Of a stretch of DNA of 64,000 bases, positions 7,885 to 15,255 are shown piece after piece. Both the position numbers and the translations under genes were made by a program. Position 1 is the stretch's first letter. Every line of letters begins with the position of its first letter. This stretch comes from JAFGLZ01 sp964390905 (GTDB lineage Bacteria; Planctomycetota; Phycisphaerae; UBA1845; JAFGLZ01), in the NCBI GenBank assembly GCA_964390905.1, contig CAYMLO010000040.1, positions 1 through 64,000 of the forward strand. The letters are read 5' to 3'. The notes under the pieces were generated by a model. The model was not told the DNA's origin and made no database searches. It worked only from the letters and a program-made list of their open reading frames with translations.

Positions 7885-10257
7885 ATGAACGCTCGTCATT
7901 CCAGGATGTTGGCTGTTGGCCTGGCGGCGGTTGCCGTGCTCACGGGCAGCGGGTTCCTGATCGCCGAGGCGTTGGACACGGGGTTCACCTACCGCGGGCG
8001 ACTCATGGACGGCGGCACCCCGGCGAACGGGCAGCATGATTTCACGTTCGCCCTGTATGACGCCGAGGCGTTCGGCAGCATCGTGGCCGGCCCGATCGAA
8101 TGCGTTGACGTGGTGGTCGCGAACGGCGAGTTCGCGGTGCCGCTCGACTTCGGACGGGACGTCTCAAGCAGGAATCCGCTGTGGTTGGAGATCGCGGTCC
8201 GTCCATCTGATGGGGGCGCTGTGTGCACGACGCTCTTGCCGCGCCAGCGCTTCGGCGCAGCGTCGGATGCGCCGGGCGTGGTGGGAGAGCCCGAGGGGGA
8301 CGCATCGAACTGGGGCCTGACGGGAAACGCTGGGACGACCCCGGGGACGAACTTTCTGGGCACCACGGACGACACGGCGCTGGAGATCCACGTCAACAGC
8401 GCGCGGGCGCTGCGGATCGAGCCGAATGGCACCAGCCCGAGTCTGATCGGGGGCTACAGTGACAACGACGTCTTTCCGAATGCCTATGGAGCCACCATCA
8501 GTGGTGGCGGGACGAGTCTCAACACGAACACGGTGACCGACAACTTCGGGACGATAGGCGGGGGCACCGGGAACCTCGCGGGGGATGGCGCAGGGAACAC
8601 CAGTGACAAAGCGTACGCGACCGTCGGCGGTGGGAACGGCAACGAGGCCCGTGGGCAATGGTCCACGGTCGGCGGAGGACAGAACAACTCGGCCAGCGAG
8701 GTCCGCGCCACCGTCGGCGGGGGCATCAGCAACCACGCCAGCGCGACGGCGGCGACCATCGCCGGGGGACAGACCAACAGCGCTAGCGGAACCCGCGCTT
8801 TCGTAGGAGGAGGGTACGACAACGAGGCCAGCGGTAGGTACTCGACCGTGTGCGGCGGGTACAACAGCGCCGCCGATGCAAACTACAGCACCGTCGGCGG
8901 AGGATACCAGAACGCGGCGCTCGGGGAGTACGTCACCATCGGCGGGGGATACGGCAACGCTCCCAGCGGCGAGGCTTCCACCGTCGGGGGGGGCTACGAC
9001 AATGACCCCAGCGGCGACTACGCCACGGTCGCGGGCGGCCGTGCCAACGACGCCAACGGCTACTACGCCAGCATGGGTGGGGGTCGCGGCAACACCGCCA
9101 GCGAGAACTACGCCACCATCGCCGGAGGCCGGGCGAACAAGGCCAGCGGGCACTACACCACCGTCGGCGGCGGATACGTCAACCAGGCGACCGGCCTGTA
9201 CGCGTCCGTCGGCGGGGGATCCAGCAACGACACCACCGGCGACTATGCAACGACCGCGGGCGGCGGCGCCAACCTGACCAGCGGCTACTACGCGACGATC
9301 AGTGGAGGGCGCGGCAACACGGCCAACAACAGCTACACCACCATCGCTGGCGGGCGCGGCAACAGGGCTAACACCCACTACGCGACAGTCAGCGGGGGGT
9401 ACGTGAACGAGGCCACCGGTCTGTACGCCAGCGTCGGCGGAGGACAGAGCAACGAGGCGACCGAGGATTGCGCGACGGTGGCTGGCGGAGACGACAACCT
9501 CGCCGACGCCAATCACGCCACGGTCGGCGGGGGGCGTGCCAACACAGCCAAGGGCTACTACGCAACCGTGGGCGGGGGTCGTGGGAATACGGCCAGCCAG
9601 AACTACGCGACCGTCGGCGGCGGCCGGGGCAACACCGCCAACGGCTACTACGCCACGGTGCTTGGGGGGAGGGAGAACCGGGCGTCCGGGGATTACAGTC
9701 TCGCGACGGGATACGGGGCCAAGGTCGATGCGTCGCATGACGGGGCGATGCTGTTCGCGGACGGGACGGCCCTGAACTTCTTCTCGTCGGCGGCGAACGA
9801 GTTCGCGGCGCGCTGCACGGGCGGCGCGCGATTCGTCTCGGCCGTCAACGGCAGCGGCACGCCGACGGCTGGGGTGACGATGGCTGCTGGCGGCGGATCA
9901 TGGTCGACGATCAGTGACCGCAACGCGAAGCGGGACTTCGAGGCGGTCGACAAGCGTGAGCTGCTGGACCGGCTTGCGAAGGTACCGATCACGACGTGGC
10001 GTTACAGGACGCAGGACGCGTCGATCCGTCACATTGGACCGGTGGCCCAAGACTTCCACGCCGCGTTCGATGTGGGCAAGGACGACAAGCGCATTGCCAC
10101 GGTCGACGCTGACGGCGTTGCGCTAGGAGCCATCCAAGGCCTACACGAGCTTGTCAAGGAGAAGGACGCGCAGATCGCCGCCCTTCGCGCTCGACTGGAG
10201 AAGGTCGAGGCGGCCTTGGGCGCGCTGGCGAGGGCGGAGAATGGAGGTGTGCAATGA
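7885..10257 (+). CDS. Giant exported fibre protein: 24 GG repeats plus C-terminal peptidase S74 chaperone (copy 2)
   Basis: A 790-residue paralogue of the preceding gene, starting one base after its stop. It has the same order: N-terminal hydrophobic segment ending in AEALDTG, Y.GRL domain, spacer with TTPGTNFLGTTDD, 24 units of the 15-residue GG repeat (residues 245-604), the same post-repeat region, then S74 domain with Ser677 and Lys682 in SDRNAK, and a coiled-coil tail. The C-terminal third is nearly identical to copy 1, while the first eight or nine repeat units differ, so the pair probably exchanges sequence by gene conversion at the 3' side. The stop overlaps the next start (ATGA), so the downstream small protein is translationally coupled. 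Probably a trimeric surface fibre. Confidence 0.9.
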   Translation: MNARHSRMLAVGLAAVAVLTGSGFLIAEALDTGFTYRGRLMDGGTPANGQHDFTFALYDAEAFGSIVAGPIECVDVVVANGEFAVPLDFGRDVSSRNPLWLEIAVRPSDGGAVCTTLLPRQRFGAASDAPGVVGEPEGDASNWGLTGNAGTTPGTNFLGTTDDTALEIHVNSARALRIEPNGTSPSLIGGYSDNDVFPNAYGATISGGGTSLNTNTVTDNFGTIGGGTGNLAGDGAGNTSDKAYATVGGGNGNEARGQWSTVGGGQNNSASEVRATVGGGISNHASATAATIAGGQTNSASGTRAFVGGGYDNEASGRYSTVCGGYNSAADANYSTVGGGYQNAALGEYVTIGGGYGNAPSGEASTVGGGYDNDPSGDYATVAGGRANDANGYYASMGGGRGNTASENYATIAGGRANKASGHYTTVGGGYVNQATGLYASVGGGSSNDTTGDYATTAGGGANLTSGYYATISGGRGNTANNSYTTIAGGRGNRANTHYATVSGGYVNEATGLYASVGGGQSNEATEDCATVAGGDDNLADANHATVGGGRANTAKGYYATVGGGRGNTASQNYATVGGGRGNTANGYYATVLGGRENRASGDYSLATGYGAKVDASHDGAMLFADGTALNFFSSAANEFAARCTGGARFVSAVNGSGTPTAGVTMAAGGGSWSTISDRNAKRDFEAVDKRELLDRLAKVPITTWRYRTQDASIRHIGPVAQDFHAAFDVGKDDKRIATVDADGVALGAIQGLHELVKEKDAQIAALRARLEKVEAALGALARAENGGVQ
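8617..9696 (+). repeat. Array of 24 coding 45-bp repeats
   Basis: Twenty-four 45-bp units in frame, no indels, same consensus as the 6363-7307 array but three units longer. The last fifteen or so units align one-to-one with those of copy 1. Confidence 0.9.
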
Positions 10258-10619
10258 ACCGGCAAGCGCGACCCGTCATCCGCATGATGGTATGGGCGCT
10301 CCTGGTTCCAGCAGCTCCGAGCGTCGCGATGGCCGACTACGCCATCGAGTCATACACGATCCAGGCCGGCGGAGCGACCAGCTCGGGAGGCGGCTTCGTG
10401 CTGACCGGCACGATCGAAGCAACGGATCCCAATCCGAGAGTCATGACCGGTGACGGGTTCGAACTGGCAGGCGAACTCTGCCCCGCCCCCGCGGAGGCCG
10501 ACGGCGAAACCGCCGATATCTCCCAATGCGGCCGGGGCATCGAGGAGGCCTTGCCGCTGTTGTTGATCGGCCTGGTTGGGTTTTGTGCGGTGACAAGGCG
10601 CAGGTCATTTCGCATCTAG
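10254..10619 (+). CDS. Small exported protein with Cys-Gly / TM / Arg C-terminal tail
   Basis: A 121-residue protein, start overlapping the previous stop as ATGA. Signal peptide residues 1-27 (cleavage near SVAMA-DY). The core (about 28-76) reads YAIESYTIQAGGATSSGGG, then LTGTIEATDP and GFELAGE, a beta-rich motif common in short exported proteins of this kind of organism, often written as GGGGTSSGG...LSGTIGQ. The tail has Cys92-Gly93, a hydrophobic stretch (about 99-113) and TRRR, the layout of C-terminal sorting signals such as MYXO-CTERM, though I cannot assign a named family. It may be an accessory or anchor for the fibre proteins; that is inferred from the operon only. Confidence 0.8.
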   Translation: MNRQARPVIRMMVWALLVPAAPSVAMADYAIESYTIQAGGATSSGGGFVLTGTIEATDPNPRVMTGDGFELAGELCPAPAEADGETADISQCGRGIEEALPLLLIGLVGFCAVTRRRSFRI

Positions 10620-10632
10620 GGAAGGCCGCCGC

Positions 10633-12768
10633 ATGGTCAGATCGAGCTTGCCGACGGAAATCGACCCCTCTCCGGTCGGGCCCAGCCGATGGGCGACGGC
10701 CGGTGCCGTGTTGGGCTCGGCGCTGCGCGTCGGGCTGACCGCAGGGCTGGCGTTCGGGTGGGCTCAGTCAGCGGTGCTGGCGGGGAAGTACCGCTTGGAC
10801 CTGGGACTGCGTCAGTGGGCGGACGCCCTGAGCTACTCGGGCTTAGCGCATGCGATCCTGTGGACGGTGCACGGCCTGATCGTCGCGGCGGTCTGCGCCC
10901 TCGCCGTCCTGCTCTGCCGTCGCGTCAGACACGGAATCGCTCCGGGGGCGATGGCGGGGGCGGTCTTCTTCGCCGGCGGCAGCGCGTTCGTCCTGTGGCC
11001 CGCCGCCTCACTGCACGGGATCCAGATGGCCAAGGGACTCAACGCGACCTGGTGTGTGGTGATGGCCTGCTACTGGTTCGGCGCCGTCGTGGGCGCCTAT
11101 GCCCTCAGCCATCACCTCGCAGGGACCTGTTTGGGACGGGGCGCGTGGTTCGTCGCGCGCGTCACGACGTGGCCCGCCGTGGTCATCCTGCCGATCTGTC
11201 TGGCCATCCAGTGGTTCGAACGCCCTAGGCTGATGACCGATGTCGGTGGCTGGAGGCAGGCTACGTCTGGACCGACGGACCGCGAGGACCCCAGGCCCAA
11301 CGTCGTCCTCGTGGTCCTCGACACGCAACGAGTCGACCGGCTCGGCTGCTACGGATACCCCCGCAAGACCTCCCCGCACCTGGACGCCTTCGCAGACGAC
11401 GCGCTCGTCTTCGATAGCTGCACCTCGGCCGCCATCTGGACGCTCCCGTCGCACGCTTCGATGTTCACCGGCCTGTTCCCGAGCGAACACGGCAGCACGT
11501 ATGCCCGCCTCTGGCTCGCCGACGGTTTCACGACCCTGGCCGAGATCCTCGATCAGTCCGGCTACGAGACCGTCGCCTTCAGCAACAACCCATGGGTATC
11601 GGACGCCAGCAACCTGTCCCAGGGATTCGAACGGCTGACTCAACCCGCATCCCTGCACCGATTGCGAGCGAACAGCATCTCGGAGTTCCTCAGATGGGTG
11701 ATGTATCCTGCCGGGCGGGTCTGCGGATGGCTGGGGGCGCTGACGGCCCAGGACGCGGGGGCCAAGTTCACCAACCAGTTCGTCGAGCGCTGGCTGGATC
11801 GTCGCGATCGGCGCAGGCCCTTTTTCCTGTTTGTCAACTACCTCGAACCGCACCACCCCTACCGGCCGCACATGCCGCATCGGGAGCCGTTCGTCGAACC
11901 CAATGACATCGATGCTTCGTACCGCCACTGCGACCACAAGGTCGTCGAGTTCTCGCTGCTCAAACGCGATTGCCTCTCGCCCGACGAATTGCAGGCCCTC
12001 AACGACACGTATGACGGCGAGACCCGCATGCTCGACGACTACGTCGGCGAGTTGCTGGGAGTCCTGGCCGAGCACGCCGGCCTCGACGACACGCTCGTCA
12101 TCATCACGTCCGACCACGGCGAGAACCTGGGCGACCACCACCTGACGGACCATTCGTATTGCGTCTACGAAACCCTGGCTCACGTCCCGCTGGTCATGCG
12201 CTATCCCAAGCGGCTCCAGCCGGGACGCACGGACCAGCCGGCCCAGACAATCGATCTGCTACCAACGGTGATGGACGCGGTTTGCGGCCGACCGGTCCTG
12301 ACGCCGTCGACGTTCGGCCGGTCGCTCTTGCCTCCGCCCGGGCGACGCGTTCTCCCGACGACGAACACGCATTCGGCCCTCTCAAGCTCGCCGGCCACGC
12401 GTCCCGCCTCGCGCACCATCGTGGTCGAGCGGGTCGCGCCCCGGTACAAGGGCCTGGATCAGGCCCACGAGATCGACGTCCAATTCGACCGCACGCCGTT
12501 CGAGGGTCCGCTCCGCGCCATCCGCGAGGGTCCCTGGAAGTACATCGTGGCCGCCGACGGACGGGAGGAGCTCTACCACCTCACCGACGACCCAGACGAA
12601 GCCAACAACCTGATCAAGAGACGCCCCCCCATCGCGAACCGCTTGGCCGACCATCTCCGCCAGTGGCTCGACGCCAGACGCCCCTACCAGCGCTCGATCA
12701 AGCAAGGGGGCGCTCGCTCCCTCGACAAGGACGCCCGACGCCGCCTCCGGGCCCTCGGGTACCTGTGA
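10633..12768 (+). CDS. Membrane alkaline-phosphatase-superfamily (sulfatase-like) enzyme, Thr at nucleophile position
   Basis: A 711-residue protein. Four or five membrane segments occupy residues about 22-195; the catalytic domain begins at PNVVLVVLD (metal-ligand Asp230). The loop that in sulfatases reads C/S-x-P-x-R here reads TLPSHASMFTG: Thr270 replaces the formylglycine Cys and His replaces Arg. Thr is the nucleophile in LtaS-like and phosphoethanolamine transferases, so this is more likely a phosphodiesterase or phospho-group transferase than a sulfatase. SDHGENLGDHH supplies further metal ligands. It starts 13 bp after the fibre-locus small gene and so probably belongs to the same transcript, perhaps modifying envelope glycans or lipids. 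Confidence 0.85.
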   Translation: MVRSSLPTEIDPSPVGPSRWATAGAVLGSALRVGLTAGLAFGWAQSAVLAGKYRLDLGLRQWADALSYSGLAHAILWTVHGLIVAAVCALAVLLCRRVRHGIAPGAMAGAVFFAGGSAFVLWPAASLHGIQMAKGLNATWCVVMACYWFGAVVGAYALSHHLAGTCLGRGAWFVARVTTWPAVVILPICLAIQWFERPRLMTDVGGWRQATSGPTDREDPRPNVVLVVLDTQRVDRLGCYGYPRKTSPHLDAFADDALVFDSCTSAAIWTLPSHASMFTGLFPSEHGSTYARLWLADGFTTLAEILDQSGYETVAFSNNPWVSDASNLSQGFERLTQPASLHRLRANSISEFLRWVMYPAGRVCGWLGALTAQDAGAKFTNQFVERWLDRRDRRRPFFLFVNYLEPHHPYRPHMPHREPFVEPNDIDASYRHCDHKVVEFSLLKRDCLSPDELQALNDTYDGETRMLDDYVGELLGVLAEHAGLDDTLVIITSDHGENLGDHHLTDHSYCVYETLAHVPLVMRYPKRLQPGRTDQPAQTIDLLPTVMDAVCGRPVLTPSTFGRSLLPPPGRRVLPTTNTHSALSSSPATRPASRTIVVERVAPRYKGLDQAHEIDVQFDRTPFEGPLRAIREGPWKYIVAADGREELYHLTDDPDEANNLIKRRPPIANRLADHLRQWLDARRPYQRSIKQGGARSLDKDARRRLRALGYL

Positions 12769-12821
12769 CGCACCTTCCCGATGCCGTGAAGAACGAGGTG
12801 CGCCAAGACGCACCCTACCAT

Positions 12822-13586
12822 CTACGATCCGGCGCCGAGCAGCTCGGCGATGACGTTGTCGGTGGGATAGGCGTGGCCGCGATGCTGGCGGAAGGCTTCG
12901 CCGTATTCGACGCCGATCCGTCGGCCTCGGGCGGCCGACCATTCCTTCATGCTGATCAGGTACTGGTCCAGGCCGTGGTGCTTGCGGAGCCACTCCCGCT
13001 GCGAGGCGTGGCTGGCCAGCATCTGCTCCTTCGTGGGCATCACGGAGGTGATGTCGATCACGAACTCCGGCTCGATGGGCTGACCGAAGTGGTCCGTGCC
13101 CTCGATCGGATCGGCGTAGTAGAGGTGCGGCACGCTCGGCAGCGGGTCGGCCGGGTCGACGTCTTCCGTGGGAACATTGGGGATCGGCGCGCCGAACGTG
13201 GCGGCCCGGACGATCAGGCTGGTCATCTCGTGGTCGAGCATGTAGTCGACGGGCGAGGCGGTGATGACGACATCGGCGCGGGCCTTGCGGAGGATCTCCG
13301 TGAAACGCATGAAGGTCGAACGGTCGTAGAAGATCTGGAGGTCCATGCAGCCGGCGCAGTAGTAGTCGGCCTCGAGAATGGCGGCGGACGTGACGGCCTC
13401 GCGGTGTCGGATGCGGGCGATTTCCTCGGTGCGGTGTTCCATTGACCCGCAGTCGCCGCTGGTGGCCGTCGCGATCGAGACGTGGCAGCCGGCCTCCTGC
13501 TTCAGTCGGGTCAGCGTTCCGGCGCAGAGGAAGTCCATGTCATCGGGATGGGCCATGAAGGCCAACACGTTTTTGGGATCGACCAT
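12822..13586 (-). CDS. PIG-L/LmbE-family deacetylase
   Basis: 254 residues, ATG with AGGAG upstream. The zinc-binding signature AHPDD is at residues 12-16 (His13, Asp15, Asp16) and a second histidine motif, YMLDHEMTS (His119), matches the family HPDH position. The family removes acetyl groups from N-acetylglucosamine-type sugars or related small molecules. Planctomycete relatives are often annotated as GlcNAc deacetylases, but the substrate cannot be read from sequence. It converges with the preceding enzyme (54 bp apart) and diverges from the Tat oxidoreductase. Confidence 0.9.
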   Translation of the reverse strand: MVDPKNVLAFMAHPDDMDFLCAGTLTRLKQEAGCHVSIATATSGDCGSMEHRTEEIARIRHREAVTSAAILEADYYCAGCMDLQIFYDRSTFMRFTEILRKARADVVITASPVDYMLDHEMTSLIVRAATFGAPIPNVPTEDVDPADPLPSVPHLYYADPIEGTDHFGQPIEPEFVIDITSVMPTKEQMLASHASQREWLRKHHGLDQYLISMKEWSAARGRRIGVEYGEAFRQHRGHAYPTDNVIAELLGAGS

Positions 13587-13940
13587 GGGTAACTCCTGTT
13601 CGCGCGAGGGCGCGTCCGACCAATATCCTGCGACGAGGGGACGGGGTCAAGCGGATGGGGGCGCCGTCGGATCCGCGTCCTTTGCCCCCGAAAGGATGGG
13701 GCACGCGCATACCCCGGTCTAGCGGGGCCGCGTGCGGCCCCTCCCCCCGCCGCACGCGGCGGGGCTAAACGAGGAATGGTGATCCTCTACGAAAACCTGG
13801 GCGGGGTTTTCGACGAACGCTCTGTCGATGCATTGACCGACGAGACCTTCCTGACACGCGGTCGACCCACTAGAATAATCGGCCGGCTGGGCGGACCGAG
13901 ACGATCGGTTGGTGTGTTTGGCAGCGATAGGAGATCGATC
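13587..13940. other. 354-bp divergent intergenic region
   Basis: Lies between the deacetylase and the Tat oxidoreductase. It contains the palindromic repeat at 13720-13767 and a TAGAAT hexamer at 13871-13876 that could be a -10 element for the oxidoreductase, with only a poor -35. No gene is supported. Confidence 0.5.
13720..13767. repeat. Dispersed palindromic repeat, copy A
   Basis: A 48-bp element starting TAGCGGGGCCGCGTGCGG and ending CCGCACGCGGCGGGGCTA, able to fold into a GC-rich hairpin. A second copy lies at 30422-30469, also intergenic. Confidence 0.8.
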
Positions 13941-15239
13941 ATGGTGCAACGTCACGGGATGACACGACGGGGTTTCCTGCAACGAACGGGGGGTGCGGCG
14001 GCCGCTGCGACCGCGTGGCCCACGATCATCACCAGCAACGCGCTGGGCAACGCCGAGGAAGCCCCGGCCAACAGCCGGGTCAACATCGGCATGATCGGCG
14101 TGGGCGGCATGGGCAATCACCATCTGGGGTGGCTCATCCAGGAGCGGCGAACGAAAGTCGTGGCCGTCTGTGACGTCGACCGGAACCATCAAGACCGGAC
14201 GGCCGGCCGCATTCCCGGCGACCCCGCCAAGTACAACGCGTTCGAGGAACTGCTGGCCCGGCCAGACATCGACGCCGTCCTGATCGCCACGCCCGATCAC
14301 TGGCACGCCCTGATCGGCATCGCCGCCTGCAAGGCCGGCAAGGACATCTACTGCGAGAAGCCGCTCACGCTGACCATCGAAGAGGGGCGAAAGCTGGTCA
14401 ACGCCGTCCGTCGCTACGGTCGCGTCTTCCAGACGGGCAGCCAGCAGCGATCGGACCGGCGGTTCCGCCTGGCGTGCATGCTGGCCCGCAATGGCCGGCT
14501 GGGACGGATCCGCGAGGTACACTCCGGTCTGCCCGGCGGGCCGTCCTCGGGCTGGGCCGACAACGTCGAGCCGCCCGAGACCCTCGACTGGAACCGATGG
14601 CTGGGGCCGGCGCCGTGGGTGCCCTACACGCCCCCGAGGTGCCACGGCAGCTTCCGATGGTTCTTCGATTACTCCGGCGGACAGATGACCGACTGGGGTG
14701 CCCACCACAACGACATCGCGCAATGGGGGCTGGGGACGAGCCAGACCGGCCCGATCCACGTGGACGGGCGGGGACAGTTCCCCTCGGATGGCCTGTTCGA
14801 AACGCCCACCAGCTTCGACGTCGTTTACACCTACGCCAACGGGATCAAGCTGCACTGCTCCAGCCGCGGGCCGGGCGGCACGAAGTTCATCGGCACGAAG
14901 GGATGGGTGCACGTCAACCGCGGGTGGATCCGGGCCGAGCCCGCCTCGCTGCTCAAGGCCGAGTTCGGCGCGGACGACGAGCACCTCGAGGCCAGCCTCA
15001 AACACCCGGACAACTGGGTCGCCCACAAGATCAACTGGTTGGATTGCATCGAGACCCGCCGCCGCCCGATCGCCGACGTCGAGATCGGGCATCGTACGAT
15101 CACGATGTCGCACTTGGGGGTGATCTCGATGCGTTTGGGTCGCCCGTTCCGGTGGGATCCCGACCACGAGCAGATCGTCGGTGATGACGAGGCCAACCGC
15201 TGGGTCAGCAAGCCGATGCGACCGCCGTGGCACCTATAG
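13941..15239 (+). CDS. Tat-exported Gfo/Idh/MocA-family oxidoreductase
   Basis: 432 residues; ATG at 13941 with AGGAG upstream. The N-terminus MTRRGFLQR plus a hydrophobic Ala-rich stretch is a twin-arginine signal peptide, so the enzyme is folded before export. The dinucleotide-binding fold begins NIGMIGVGGMGNHHL, and YCEKPLT is the family EKP motif whose Lys is catalytic. Such Tat-exported family members are very numerous in Planctomycetota and are thought to act on sugars or inositols with a tightly bound NAD(P); the substrate here is unknown. The gene converges with the subtilase (16 bp between stops). Confidence 0.9.
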   Translation: MVQRHGMTRRGFLQRTGGAAAAATAWPTIITSNALGNAEEAPANSRVNIGMIGVGGMGNHHLGWLIQERRTKVVAVCDVDRNHQDRTAGRIPGDPAKYNAFEELLARPDIDAVLIATPDHWHALIGIAACKAGKDIYCEKPLTLTIEEGRKLVNAVRRYGRVFQTGSQQRSDRRFRLACMLARNGRLGRIREVHSGLPGGPSSGWADNVEPPETLDWNRWLGPAPWVPYTPPRCHGSFRWFFDYSGGQMTDWGAHHNDIAQWGLGTSQTGPIHVDGRGQFPSDGLFETPTSFDVVYTYANGIKLHCSSRGPGGTKFIGTKGWVHVNRGWIRAEPASLLKAEFGADDEHLEASLKHPDNWVAHKINWLDCIETRRRPIADVEIGHRTITMSHLGVISMRLGRPFRWDPDHEQIVGDDEANRWVSKPMRPPWHL

Positions 15240-15255
15240 CGCAGACGACGGCGCG

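Noticed and set aside
5619..10257. The 45-bp arrays as CRISPR or non-coding satellite
   Set aside because: Units are contiguous, in frame, without spacers, and encode a periodic protein repeat.
12769..12802. Terminator between the two convergent genes at 12768 and 12822
   Set aside because: Only a 7-bp stem with a 20-nt loop and no T-run; too weak to report as a feature.
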